Shown here in pieces: positions 52,733 to 61,622 of a stretch of 64,000 nucleotides of DNA (position 1 is the first letter of the stretch; every line of letters starts with the position of its first letter). Position numbers and translations under genes: made by a program. Under the pieces are notes generated by a model. That model saw nothing but the letters and a program-made list of their open reading frames with translations, searched no databases and was not told where the DNA came from. This DNA is from UBA1219 sp045601425 (GTDB lineage: Bacteria; Bacteroidota; Bacteroidia; Bacteroidales; P3): positions 1-64,000 of the forward strand of contig JAZRZP010000006.1 in assembly GCA_045601425.1 (NCBI GenBank), in the 5' to 3' direction.

Positions 52733-53617
52733 CTATTTCAAAGTCGGTTTGATTTCGCAAACATTTATGACGTTTCTTTTGCCTTCGCAAACGAAAGCCA
52801 AAACTTCAAGGTCAGCCAATACTACATCGACATTGCTTATTTTGGCGGGGATGTCGTATGAGTATTCCTTTGTTATGAGAGAACCTTGCGATATTGTGCT
52901 AATCTGGTCGCCCCATTGACCTGTTACAAGGTGACGGAGCATGTGCATATGGCGGTATTTGCCAGTTGCGGCATCATATTGGTCAGGGTTGTATGCCTGA
53001 CCATTGCTTTGTGGTCCCATTATGTTGTTCTGTAGCAGAGCCACGTTTATGGCATTGCTGGAGCCGGTTCCGTTGGCTGTGTAATAAACCTGCACGGTTA
53101 CGGTAAGTTTGCGTGAAGACTGGTTGATAGTGGCTTTAGCGGCGATGTTGGCAACGGCATCCTTGTTCAGTTCGGTATTTGTTTTGGCTGAGAATGTGCC
53201 GCGTCCGGAAGCGTTTCCGTTTCTGTTCATCGTGCCCGAAGGGAATCCTATATCGCCCACGCCGAATTCTTCACACAGTGCTCTACCGAAATCGGTGTTG
53301 TAATAACCACCGGTGAAATCGTAATCGGGGTAATACGAATTTGGAACGTCATGAATGTTCATGGCAAAAACACGACCGGGATTATTTGCAACTATGCCGT
53401 TCACGATTTTATGACCGTCTGGACAATAGCCGCAGTACACGCCGGTATATTCTTCGATGAGTACGTTCTTTTTCGAAGGAGTTTTGGAAACGAATTCGGT
53501 GTTACCGCCACCATTATCTCCTTCTCCATCTTCATCTTCTTCTGCCTTATTGCAGGAGAACAGGCAAACGCTTGCTGCCAGCAGGCCTATGCCTAATAAT
53601 CTGAATGTTTTTTTCAT
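52733..53617 (-). CDS. Omp28-like lipoprotein with CxxC thioredoxin-like motif (copy 1)
   Basis: The 294-residue product starts MKKTFRLLGIGLLAASVCLF with the lipobox cysteine right after. An acidic linker (KAEEDEDGEGD) leads to VLIEEYTGVYCGYCPDG, a CxxC motif in a thioredoxin-like fold. The pattern matches Omp28-type outer membrane proteins. The rest is beta-rich (KLTVTVQVYYTANG, INVALLQNNIMGPQSNGQ). It is a paralogue of the next gene, with an almost identical signal peptide and promoter. Its role is not established; disulfide chemistry or surface attachment are options. Confidence 0.85.
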   Translation of the reverse strand: MKKTFRLLGIGLLAASVCLFSCNKAEEDEDGEGDNGGGNTEFVSKTPSKKNVLIEEYTGVYCGYCPDGHKIVNGIVANNPGRVFAMNIHDVPNSYYPDYDFTGGYYNTDFGRALCEEFGVGDIGFPSGTMNRNGNASGRGTFSAKTNTELNKDAVANIAAKATINQSSRKLTVTVQVYYTANGTGSSNAINVALLQNNIMGPQSNGQAYNPDQYDAATGKYRHMHMLRHLVTGQWGDQISTISQGSLITKEYSYDIPAKISNVDVVLADLEVLAFVCEGKRNVINVCEIKPTLK

Positions 53618-53676
53618 TTTGGTAATGTTTTGATTTGTATTTAGTTTTATTTATATTTAATTATCAAAAGGAAATG

Positions 53677-53707
53677 CAAAGTTACGAAAAAAAACAATAT
53701 GCCGCAA
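53677..53707 (-). promoter_or_regulatory. Promoter of Omp28-like copy 1
   Basis: On the minus strand TAACTTTG (53677-53684) lies 20 bases from TTG (53705-53707). The same leader precedes copy 2 with few changes. Confidence 0.68.
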
Positions 53708-53903
53708 GAAAAAAAATCATTTTTCGCAACGAAACTTCTGCATTATGTGATTTTCACAAGAATCGGAAAAATTGAAGTTATGTTTGTATGTGCTGAAAAA
53801 TATTGCTTCAACGCAGATTTGTGGCTTCGGCATCTCCTTCCACAACGAAAACGACATGTCCGAGAGGTCGTTCTAAGCGATGTTCTTTTTTGTCATATAA
53901 ATA

Positions 53904-53933
53904 AAACGTGCAGACTTTGCAGCCTGCACGTTT
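53904..53933 (-). terminator. Terminator of Omp28-like copy 2
   Basis: AAACGTGCAG and CTGCACGTTT pair around a 10-base loop, with a T-rich stretch on the leftward side. Confidence 0.78.
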
Positions 53934-53958
53934 ATGCATGAATGTTTTGAAAACAATC

Positions 53959-54855
53959 TTATTTTATAACCATCTCTGCATTGCATGCGTTGATAACTTC
54001 CCTGTTCCCTTCGGTTACGAAAACAACCACTCTCATGTTGTCCAAAACAGCGGGTTCGGAATTGTTGTTTTTCGGATCGGTATAACTTTCGGGAATATCG
54101 TAGTTTATGGTCTTCGATATCAGAGAGCCATTTGTGATGGGAGAAATGTCCATACCCCATTGTCCGGTTGTTACGAAATCGCGGAACATTTCCATGTGGC
54201 GGTATTGGCTTCCAACCACTTGGTCGGGATTGCCGGACATACTGCTTTGTGATCCCATGACATTGTCTTGAAGCAAGGCCACGTGAAGTTTGTTTGTTGT
54301 ACCTGTACCATCGGCCGTATAGTAAACTTTTACTTCTACAGTGAGTTTGCGGGTCGATTTGTCGATGGTTGCTCTTGCTGCAACATTTGCACAAGCCGGC
54401 ATGCTCATGATTTGACTTGCAAGGTTATATTGGCTGCGTCCAACGGTAATCATTGTTGAAGCACTGCTGAGTCCGAAGTCATGACGGTTTATTGTGGCGG
54501 CCGGTATGCTTGTCATTCCATCTTCGACGTTGAAATTGCTGTTCAGAGTCACGCCGTAATTGGTAACGTAATGTCCAGCCAGATTTGGAGCACAACAGTG
54601 ATAGTTGATGACACACACCTTTCCGGGATTTGCGGCAACCAATTCGTTTGCAGCCTTGTGTCCGAGTGGGCAATATCCACATTTATCACCAGTAAACTCT
54701 TCCAAAAGGACCATCCTGTTTTGCGGAGTTTTCGAAACTGTGAGTTCGGAGGTTTCACCACCTTCTTCTTCGTCGTCTTCTGCCTTGTTGCAGGAGAACA
54801 GGCAAACGCTTGCTGCCAGCAGGCCTATGCCTAACAATCTGAATGTTTTTTTCAT
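53959..54855 (-). CDS. Omp28-like lipoprotein with CxxC thioredoxin-like motif (copy 2)
   Basis: The 298-residue product shares the signal peptide MKKTFRLLGIGLLAASVCLF with copy 1. It has the acidic linker KAEDDEEEGGE and VLLEEFTGDKCGYCPLGHKA with the CxxC. The bodies align throughout (KLTVEVKVYYTADGTGTTNK, LHVALLQDNVMGSQSS). Outside the first 25 residues they have diverged clearly, so the duplication is old or the 5' ends were homogenised later. Each copy has its own promoter and terminator. Confidence 0.85.
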   Translation of the reverse strand: MKKTFRLLGIGLLAASVCLFSCNKAEDDEEEGGETSELTVSKTPQNRMVLLEEFTGDKCGYCPLGHKAANELVAANPGKVCVINYHCCAPNLAGHYVTNYGVTLNSNFNVEDGMTSIPAATINRHDFGLSSASTMITVGRSQYNLASQIMSMPACANVAARATIDKSTRKLTVEVKVYYTADGTGTTNKLHVALLQDNVMGSQSSMSGNPDQVVGSQYRHMEMFRDFVTTGQWGMDISPITNGSLISKTINYDIPESYTDPKNNNSEPAVLDNMRVVVFVTEGNREVINACNAEMVIK

Positions 54856-54914
54856 TTTGGTAATGTTTTTGATTTGTATCTGTTTTATTTTTATTAAATT
54901 ATCAAAAGGAAATG

Positions 54915-54945
54915 CAAAATTACGAAAAAAAACAATATGCTGCAA
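54915..54945 (-). promoter_or_regulatory. Promoter of Omp28-like copy 2
   Basis: On the minus strand TAATTTTG (54915-54922) lies 20 bases from TTG (54943-54945), matching the arrangement before copy 1. Confidence 0.68.
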
Positions 54946-54972
54946 CTTTTTTTTAGCAAAAAATCATTTTTT

Positions 54973-55002
54973 TTGAAAATAGAAAAAAAATGAGTAACTT
55001 TG
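54973..55002 (+). promoter_or_regulatory. Promoter of ribF
   Basis: TTG (54973-54975), 19 bases, then TAACTTTG (54995-55002); the ribF ATG is at 55064. Confidence 0.72.
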
Positions 55003-55063
55003 CAGATGTTTCGTGTAAGGCGAAAGCGGTACAAATATTTCACTATTAGCATTTTAGACAACG

Positions 55064-56008
55064 ATGAAAATTTTTACAGCAGACAATTTCAGCAGCATAC
55101 CGAAAAATCCGGCAGTTTCCGTCGGAATGTTCGACGGTGTACACTGCGGTCATCGCGAGGTGATAAAATCGTTGTTGAACATCGCAAAAAGCTACGGAAC
55201 CGAAGCCGTAGTGATAACTTTCGACAGGCACCCGAGACTGGTCCTTGGCAGTGAAACCGACGATTTCAGACTTCTGAACACCTGTGATGAACGGTACAAA
55301 ATGATGGAGGCACTGGGAGTCGAAAATGTCGTGGAACTTGCTTTCGACCACGATGTTGCAAGCCTCTCGGCTTGCGAGTTTTTCCGGAAAATGCTGGTTG
55401 AAAAACTTTCTGCAAAAGCACTGCTTCTCGGCTACGACAACATGTTCGGCAGCAAGCTGAACAGCGATTTCGATCGTATCCCCGACCTCGCAAAAGCGGA
55501 AAACGTCGCAGTGTTCAACGAAAAACCCGTCATGCTGAACGGGTTGGAAATAAGTTCCACCGAAATACGCAAAGCGCTGAAATCGGGGAACATCGAACTT
55601 GCCAATGACATGCTCGGTTACGCCTATTCCTTTTCGGGAACCGTGGTGGAAGGAAAAAAAATAGGTCATACTTTCGGTTACCCCACTGCCAATATCGAAT
55701 GCAACGACAAAATGAAAATGCTTCCCTCCGACGGAGTTTACTGCACGTCGCTCAATATAGGGGGAAAACGTTTTTTGTCAATGACAAACATCGGCAGCCA
55801 GCCGACTTTCGGATGTGAAAAGCATACCTGCGAAACGCATATATTGGACTTCGGGGGCGATATTTACGGCAAAAATGTGGAACTTGAATTCTTGGGTAAA
55901 ATTCGTGACATACGGAAGTTTGAAAGTCCACGGCAGCTTGTCTGCCAGCTTGATGCGGACAGAAACTTTTGCAGGCAATTCTTCAGCGGACGGAGGCCGG
56001 TGAAATGA
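55064..56008 (+). CDS. ribF: Bifunctional riboflavin kinase/FAD synthetase
   Basis: The 314-residue enzyme makes FMN and FAD. The N-terminal nucleotidyltransferase domain has SVGMFDGVHCGHREVIKSLL, VVITFDRHPRLVL and the ISSTEIRKALKSGNIELAN element. The C-terminal flavokinase domain has GRKIGHT-like GKKIGHTFGYPTANIE and DGVYCTSLNIGGKRF. Length is usual. Its TGA overlaps the ATG of the LRR gene that follows, so the two are translationally coupled with the nitrilase gene behind them. Confidence 0.94.
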   Translation: MKIFTADNFSSIPKNPAVSVGMFDGVHCGHREVIKSLLNIAKSYGTEAVVITFDRHPRLVLGSETDDFRLLNTCDERYKMMEALGVENVVELAFDHDVASLSACEFFRKMLVEKLSAKALLLGYDNMFGSKLNSDFDRIPDLAKAENVAVFNEKPVMLNGLEISSTEIRKALKSGNIELANDMLGYAYSFSGTVVEGKKIGHTFGYPTANIECNDKMKMLPSDGVYCTSLNIGGKRFLSMTNIGSQPTFGCEKHTCETHILDFGGDIYGKNVELEFLGKIRDIRKFESPRQLVCQLDADRNFCRQFFSGRRPVK

Positions 56009-56580
56009 TGAAGAAAAAACTGATTTGGACACTGCTCCTGCTTGCGGCACTACCGGTCAGCTTTGCCCAACGCAACAGGGTTTACACTTCGCTCGACGAT
56101 GTAGTGTGTCCCGACAGCGTGTTCGAACTGGATCTCAAACGTGCAGGATTGCGGGAGTTCCCCGTGCGGATTCTGGAGTTTCGGAACTTGGAAAAGCTCG
56201 ACATGAGCCGCAATAAAATGGTTAAACTACCTATTGAAATAAATCGTCTCAAAAACTTGATTTACTTAAATTTGAACTACAACAGACTCGATTCTGTCCC
56301 CAAGGAACTCGGCCAGTTGGAAAAATTGGAGACACTGATACTTTCGCGGAACAGAATACTCGAACTGCCAGCCGAATTGGGAGAACTCTGCAACCTGAAG
56401 GAGCTGAGGTTGCTTTCCAACGGAATCATATCCTTGCCGGAAAACTTCAGAAAGCTGGATAAGACACTGAAAATCCTTGATTTGCGTGCCAATCCCCAAA
56501 CTTACGAACAGCAGGAACAGATAAAATCCGTTCTGCCATCGGTGGAAATAAAAATGACATACGTTTGCAACTGTCAGTAA
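56005..56580 (+). CDS. Small exported leucine-rich repeat protein
   Basis: The 191-residue product has a signal peptide (KKLIWTLLLLAALPVSFAQ). About five LRRs of 23 residues follow (LEKLDMSRNKMVKLPIEINR, LNLNYNRLDSVPKELGQL, LILSRNRILELPAELGEL, LRLLSNGIISLPENFRKL). The C-terminus ends KMTYVCNCQ. ATG 56005 overlaps the ribF stop as ATGA; ATG 56008 is the alternative. LRRs of this kind bind proteins, but a partner cannot be named. Confidence 0.84.
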   Translation: MMKKKLIWTLLLLAALPVSFAQRNRVYTSLDDVVCPDSVFELDLKRAGLREFPVRILEFRNLEKLDMSRNKMVKLPIEINRLKNLIYLNLNYNRLDSVPKELGQLEKLETLILSRNRILELPAELGELCNLKELRLLSNGIISLPENFRKLDKTLKILDLRANPQTYEQQEQIKSVLPSVEIKMTYVCNCQ

Positions 56581-56581
56581 C

Positions 56582-57367
56582 ATGAACAACATCAACGATT
56601 TACATATCGCCTTCCTGCAACAGGACATAATATGGGAAAATCCACGGGCGAACTTCGCAAGTATTGAAAGGAAATTGTCTGAAACTTCGGAACACTTTGA
56701 TTTGCTGATACTTCCCGAAACATTCAACACAGGATTCTCGCAGAATGCAAAGACTCTTGCCGAGCAGCCGCACGGAAACACATTCGCATGGTGCAAGAAA
56801 ATATCAGAGGAATACGGTTGCAAAGTCATTGCAAGCTGGTATGTCGCCGAAAACGGGCATGTTTACAACAGACTATTCTGCATAGACGGCAACGGCGAAG
56901 TCGCACACTACGACAAGCGCCATACATTCAGGCTAAGCACCGAGTCTCACGATGTGTGTCGCGGTGATTCGCCAACGGTTATCGACGTGAACGGATGGAA
57001 AATAAGCTTGTTTATATGTTACGACCTGCGTTTCCCTATATGGTGCCGCAATAGCGTCAGAAACGGTGAATTCTCGTACGACATAGCTGTTTTTGCGGCC
57101 AACTGGCCTGCATCACGCTCAAAGGCATGGAACACGCTGCTTCAGGCACGGGCTCTGGAAAACATGTGCTATACCATCGGCGTGAACAGAGTCGGAAAAG
57201 ACGGTCAAGACTCCCTGCACACTGGAAATTCGGTGGTGGTAAGCCCCAACGGCAATATCATACATCAGGTTCCGGAATCCGAAGAGGCACTCTGTTTATT
57301 TTCATTAAACCACATGAATTTAGAGCGTTATCGGAAAAAATATCCGTTCCATCTGGATTGGGACTGA
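56582..57367 (+). CDS. Carbon-nitrogen hydrolase, omega-amidase (YafV/Nit2) type
   Basis: The 261-residue cytoplasmic enzyme has the nitrilase triad: Glu in LLILPETFNTGFS, Lys in HYDKRHTF and Cys in SLFICYDLRFPIWCRN. Short length and the NWPASRSKAWNTLLQARALE segment fit omega-amidases that hydrolyse 2-oxoglutaramate-type substrates. Its ATG is 1 base after the LRR stop, so it belongs to the ribF transcript. Confidence 0.88.
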   Translation: MNNINDLHIAFLQQDIIWENPRANFASIERKLSETSEHFDLLILPETFNTGFSQNAKTLAEQPHGNTFAWCKKISEEYGCKVIASWYVAENGHVYNRLFCIDGNGEVAHYDKRHTFRLSTESHDVCRGDSPTVIDVNGWKISLFICYDLRFPIWCRNSVRNGEFSYDIAVFAANWPASRSKAWNTLLQARALENMCYTIGVNRVGKDGQDSLHTGNSVVVSPNGNIIHQVPESEEALCLFSLNHMNLERYRKKYPFHLDWD

Positions 57368-57415
57368 CCGAAGCGGGGCAATCTTGCCAACAATGTATTG
57401 TCTGTGAAAAATCTT

Positions 57416-57446
57416 TTGCAGAAAAGGATTTTTTTTCGTATCTTTG
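57416..57446 (+). promoter_or_regulatory. Promoter of purH
   Basis: TTG (57416-57418), 20 bases, then TATCTTTG (57439-57446). The purH ATG is at 57541, leaving a leader of about 85 bases without an obvious riboswitch. Confidence 0.7.
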
Positions 57447-57540
57447 CAAACGTGAATTGTATGAAGTCTTTTTAGATAAAAGACTGATTATAAGTAATTT
57501 TACATAATCACAACAGCTAAAAACGAAAAAAAACACATAT

Positions 57541-59061
57541 ATGAAACGTATTAAAAGTGCATTGGTTTCGGTATTTCATAAGGACGGACTTGATGAAATC
57601 GTTAAGGAACTTGACAGACAGAATGTGGTAATTTATTCAACGGGAGGTACTTACGACTACATATGTAAACTCGGCATCGAAGCCCGTACGGTAGAGTCGC
57701 TGACAGGTTATCCTTCAATTCTTGGAGGACGCGTCAAAACTCTTCATCCCAAGGTGTTCGGCGGAATTCTCAGCCGCAGGGAAATGTTCTCCGACAGCGA
57801 ACAGCTCAATGAGTACGAAATTCCCGAAATAGACCTCGTAATAGTAGATCTCTACCCGTTTGAAAAAACCGTGGCATCTGGAGCCTCGGAGGAAGACATC
57901 ATAGAAAAAATCGACATCGGAGGAATATCGCTCATCCGCGCTGCAGCAAAGAATTTCAACGATGTTGTGATAGTTCCGGCCATGAATTATTATTCCGAAT
58001 TTCTGGAAATATACCGCAAGAACGGAGGCGAGACATCACTTGACGACCGACGTCGCTTTGCAGCATACGCATTCGGCGTTTCTTCGCACTACGACACTGC
58101 TATCTTCGGCTATTTCAACCAGACAGAACAGCTGCCGGCATTCAAATACGACAGCAACGAGGTGAACACCCTCCGCTACGGCGAAAATCCGCATCAGAAA
58201 GGTTATTACTACGGCGATTTCGAAAAATGCTTCACGAAACTCAACGGCAAGGAAGTATCATACAACAACATAATGGACATTGATGCAGCCGTAAGCCTTA
58301 TCAACGACTTCAGCGAAACCACGTTTGCCATACTCAAGCACAACAACGCATGCGGTCTGGCTTCGCGTGAAAACCTCCTTGACGCATGGAAAGACGCTCT
58401 CGCTGGCGATCCGGTTTCTGCCTTCGGCGGAATCCTCATCACCAACCGTACCGTAACGCCCGAGGTGGCCGAAGAAATGAACAAAATATTCTTTGAAGTC
58501 TGCATAGCACCGGACTACAGCGACGAAGCCCTGCAGATTCTGAAATCGAAGAAAAACCGCATAATCTTGAAACGAAACAATTTCGAACTCCACGAAAAAG
58601 TATTCCGTTCGGTTTTGAACGGGGTTCTGGTTCAGGAAAAAGACAATGTGGTTCCGTCTGCCGCCGATGTTTCGGAAAGCGTCACATCTGCCAAGATAAC
58701 ACCTGCTGTGGCCGAAGACCTTGCATTTGCCACCATACTGGTAAAACACACGAAATCCAACGCCATAGTCCTTGCCAAATGCAAACAGCTTTTTGCAAGC
58801 GGAACGGGGCAGACATCCCGCGTTGATGCGCTCCGTCAGGCAATAGCCAAAGCCAGAAGTTTCGGCTTCGACCTTAATGGAGCAGTCATGGCTTCGGATG
58901 CCTTCTTCCCCTTCCCCGACTGTGTGGAGATTGCTCACGAAGCAGGAATAGTGGCAGTGGCTCATCCGGGTGGTTCTATCCACGATCAGGATTCCATCGA
59001 CTACTGCGAGAAAAACAACATGGCCATGGCCATAACGGGAAAAAGACACTTCAAACATTGA
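57541..59061 (+). CDS. purH: Bifunctional AICAR transformylase/IMP cyclohydrolase
   Basis: The 506-residue enzyme does the last two steps of IMP synthesis. The N-terminal MGS-like cyclohydrolase domain has STGGTYDYICKLGI, VESLTGYPSILGGRVKTLHP and DLYPFEKTV. The transformylase domain has LRYGENPHQKGYYY, AILKHNNACGLA and DPVSAFGGILITNR. GTGQTSRVDALRQAIAKA and ASDAFFPFPDCVE lead to the end, ITGKRHFKH. Length is normal. Confidence 0.97.
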   Translation: MKRIKSALVSVFHKDGLDEIVKELDRQNVVIYSTGGTYDYICKLGIEARTVESLTGYPSILGGRVKTLHPKVFGGILSRREMFSDSEQLNEYEIPEIDLVIVDLYPFEKTVASGASEEDIIEKIDIGGISLIRAAAKNFNDVVIVPAMNYYSEFLEIYRKNGGETSLDDRRRFAAYAFGVSSHYDTAIFGYFNQTEQLPAFKYDSNEVNTLRYGENPHQKGYYYGDFEKCFTKLNGKEVSYNNIMDIDAAVSLINDFSETTFAILKHNNACGLASRENLLDAWKDALAGDPVSAFGGILITNRTVTPEVAEEMNKIFFEVCIAPDYSDEALQILKSKKNRIILKRNNFELHEKVFRSVLNGVLVQEKDNVVPSAADVSESVTSAKITPAVAEDLAFATILVKHTKSNAIVLAKCKQLFASGTGQTSRVDALRQAIAKARSFGFDLNGAVMASDAFFPFPDCVEIAHEAGIVAVAHPGGSIHDQDSIDYCEKNNMAMAITGKRHFKH

Positions 59062-59190
59062 AATAAACTGCACCGCAAGATTTTTAGCCGCATTTTTTCA
59101 AAAAAACGTAACCAATTTAACGAACATCCGTATTATTTTGGGTAATTTGAAAAACAGAACACGTAAAAAATAAACAAGAACAAAATCAAA

Positions 59191-60216
59191 ATGGGATTAT
59201 TTTCATTTTTCAACAAAGAGATTGCAATGGACTTGGGAACAGCCAACACCATTATAATCTGCAACGACAAGATAGTTGTTGATGAACCCTCCATTGTCGC
59301 CATCGACAAACGGAAAAACAACAAGATAATAGCAGTCGGCAAAAAGGCCAAGCTTATGGACGGCAAGGAAAACCCCAACATAGGTACCATCCGTCCTTTG
59401 AAAGACGGAGTTATTGCTGACTTTGAAATGGCACAGCACCTAATACGGGAATTCATAAAAATGAGCGGTGTGGCAAGAAACGTGCTTTCACCTGCAATCC
59501 GCATGATAGTATGCATTCCCTCCGGAATAACCAACGTGGAAGAGCGTGCAGTACGCGAATCGGCCGAACAGGCTGGAGCCAAGGAAATACGTTTGATCCA
59601 CGAGCCCATGGCTGCGGCCATAGGTATAGGAATCGATGTTACGGAACCTCTCGGACACATGATTGTGGATATCGGAGGAGGTACTGCCGAAATAGCTGTA
59701 ATATCGCTGGGCGGTATTGTCTGCAAGAAATCCATAAACGTGGCCGGCGACGAATTCAACAACAATATTTACGAGCACATGCGCCAACATCACAATATGA
59801 TTATTGATTCACGTATGGCAGAGTGCATCAAGATTGAGGCTGGAGCTGCAATTTCCGAACTGGAGACACCTCCAGATGATTTCAGGGCTTGCGGCCGCGA
59901 CCTGCTATCCGGAATTCCCCATGAAATACTGGTAAGCTACAAGGAAGTAGCACATGCTTTGGACAAATCGGTGGTACGAATAGAATCCGCAATACTTGAA
60001 ACTCTTTCCGCAACACCTCCGGGAATTGCCGCCGACATTTATCAGAACGGCATATATCTCACCGGCGGCGGTGCCCTGCTAAGAGGCCTTGACAAGCGTA
60101 TCTCCGAAAAGACACACCTGCAGGTACACATTGCCGAAGACCCGTTGCATGCAGTGGCACGCGGTACAGGAATAGCTCTCAAGAGCTTCGATAAGTTCGA
60201 CTTTTTAATAAAGTAA
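59191..60216 (+). CDS. mreB: Rod shape-determining actin homologue MreB
   Basis: The 341-residue cytoskeletal ATPase has the N-terminal membrane-binding FSFFNKEIAMDLGTANT region. IVVDEPSIVAIDKRK, GVIADFEMAQHLIR, HEPMAAAIGIGIDV and the phosphate-2 loop VDIGGGTAEIAVISLGG follow. The adenosine motif is YLTGGGALLRGLD. It guides cell-wall synthesis and rod shape. mreC normally follows directly, but here a terminator ends the gene after 28 bases and no mreC/mreD is in the window. Confidence 0.96.
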   Translation: MGLFSFFNKEIAMDLGTANTIIICNDKIVVDEPSIVAIDKRKNNKIIAVGKKAKLMDGKENPNIGTIRPLKDGVIADFEMAQHLIREFIKMSGVARNVLSPAIRMIVCIPSGITNVEERAVRESAEQAGAKEIRLIHEPMAAAIGIGIDVTEPLGHMIVDIGGGTAEIAVISLGGIVCKKSINVAGDEFNNNIYEHMRQHHNMIIDSRMAECIKIEAGAAISELETPPDDFRACGRDLLSGIPHEILVSYKEVAHALDKSVVRIESAILETLSATPPGIAADIYQNGIYLTGGGALLRGLDKRISEKTHLQVHIAEDPLHAVARGTGIALKSFDKFDFLIK

Positions 60217-60243
60217 ATATGTGTTCTATTTATGTTTTTGTTT

Positions 60244-60275
60244 GCACCTGCTTGTAGCAAGCAGGTGTTTTTTTT
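60244..60275 (+). terminator. Terminator of mreB
   Basis: CACCTGCTTG and CAAGCAGGTG pair perfectly around TAG and are followed by eight T. Confidence 0.9.
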
Positions 60276-60338
60276 ATGCCCTGCCGCCGTCATGCAATAG
60301 TACTGAGCAAATATTTTTGCCGAAAAAAATCAGAAAAA

Positions 60339-60370
60339 TTTGTACAAACCAAAAAAAAATCGTATCTTTG
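60339..60370 (+). promoter_or_regulatory. Promoter of the acyl-CoA dehydrogenase-etfBA operon
   Basis: TTTG (60339-60342), 20 bases, then TATCTTTG (60363-60370). The leader to ATG 60460 is about 83 bases. Confidence 0.72.
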
Positions 60371-60459
60371 TGCATTGAAGTCTGCACTCCAATTATGCAT
60401 ATGGGAGTGGATTAAACAATTGTAAATCAGAAAAATAAAAACAAAACTAACATAAAATT

Positions 60460-61599
60460 ATGGATTTTAGCTTATCAAAAACTGAAGAACTTTTTCTGCA
60501 AATGATACGCGAATTCGCAGAAAAAGAGGTAAAACCTTTGGCAGCCGAAGTTGACGAAGAAGAACGTTTTCCTCTGGAAACCGTTAAAAAAATGGCAAAA
60601 ATAGGTTTAATGGGTATTCCCATTCCCAAGGAATACGGCGGAGCAGGCGGAAGCAACCTTATGTACGGCATGGCCGTTGAGGAACTTTCGCGCGTATGCG
60701 GAACCACAGGCGTTATACTTTCGGCCCACACTTCACTGTGCTGCGCTCCTATTTTGGAAAACGGTACTGAAGAACAGAAACAGAAATATCTTCCCAAACT
60801 GGCTTCCGGCGAATGGCTCGGAGCTTTCGGTCTTACCGAACCCAATGCAGGTACCGATGCAGCAGGACAGCAGACCACTGCAGTACTCGACGGCGACGAA
60901 TGGGTGCTCAACGGAAGCAAGATATTCATCACCAACGGCAGCTACGCTGACGTATTCATCATAGTGGCAATGACAGACAAGTCGCTGGGAACAAAAGGCA
61001 TCTCGGCATTCATAGTTGAAAAGACAACTCCGGGATTCTCCATTGGCAAGAAGGAAAAGAAAATGGGTATCCGCGGTTCGGCTACTACAGAACTCATTTT
61101 CGAAGACTGCCGCATTCCGAAAGAAAACCTTCTCGGTACTCTCGGCAAAGGCTTCGGCATAGCCATGAAGACTCTCGACGGCGGACGTATCGGTATTGCC
61201 GCACAGGCTCTCGGAATAGCACAGGGTGCCATGGACGAAACAGTGAAATACACCAAGGAACGCAAACAGTTCGGCCGCAGCATCAGCCAGTTCCAGAACA
61301 CACAGTTCCAGATGGCCGACCTTGAAACCAAAGTTCAGGCTGCACGTCTGCTCGTACGTTCGGCTCATTACAAAAAAGACCACGGCATTCCCTACTCTGC
61401 CGACGCTGCAATGGCAAAACTCTTCTGTGCCGAAACGGCAATGGAAGTTACCACAAAGGCAGTACAGTTCCACGGCGGCTACGGTTATACCCGCGAATAT
61501 CCTGTTGAACGCATGATGCGTGACGCTAAAATCACCGAAATTTACGAAGGTACAAGCGAAGTTCAACGCATGGTTATTTCAGGAAAATTATTCAAATAA
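60460..61599 (+). CDS. Short-chain acyl-CoA dehydrogenase (butyryl-CoA dehydrogenase type)
   Basis: The 379-residue FAD enzyme has the acyl-CoA dehydrogenase pattern. AFGLTEPNAGTDA binds flavin, IRGSATTELIFEDCRIPKEN follows, and QFGRSISQFQNTQFQMAD lies in the C-terminal helical domain. The catalytic glutamate is in EIYEGTSEVQRMVISGK. Genes for both ETF subunits follow directly, as in Bcd-EtfBA complexes. It may reduce crotonyl-CoA or a related enoyl-CoA, or run in the oxidative direction; the chain length cannot be settled here. Confidence 0.93.
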   Translation: MDFSLSKTEELFLQMIREFAEKEVKPLAAEVDEEERFPLETVKKMAKIGLMGIPIPKEYGGAGGSNLMYGMAVEELSRVCGTTGVILSAHTSLCCAPILENGTEEQKQKYLPKLASGEWLGAFGLTEPNAGTDAAGQQTTAVLDGDEWVLNGSKIFITNGSYADVFIIVAMTDKSLGTKGISAFIVEKTTPGFSIGKKEKKMGIRGSATTELIFEDCRIPKENLLGTLGKGFGIAMKTLDGGRIGIAAQALGIAQGAMDETVKYTKERKQFGRSISQFQNTQFQMADLETKVQAARLLVRSAHYKKDHGIPYSADAAMAKLFCAETAMEVTTKAVQFHGGYGYTREYPVERMMRDAKITEIYEGTSEVQRMVISGKLFK

Positions 61600-61622
61600 T
61601 TAACTTTTAGAACATTACAGAA

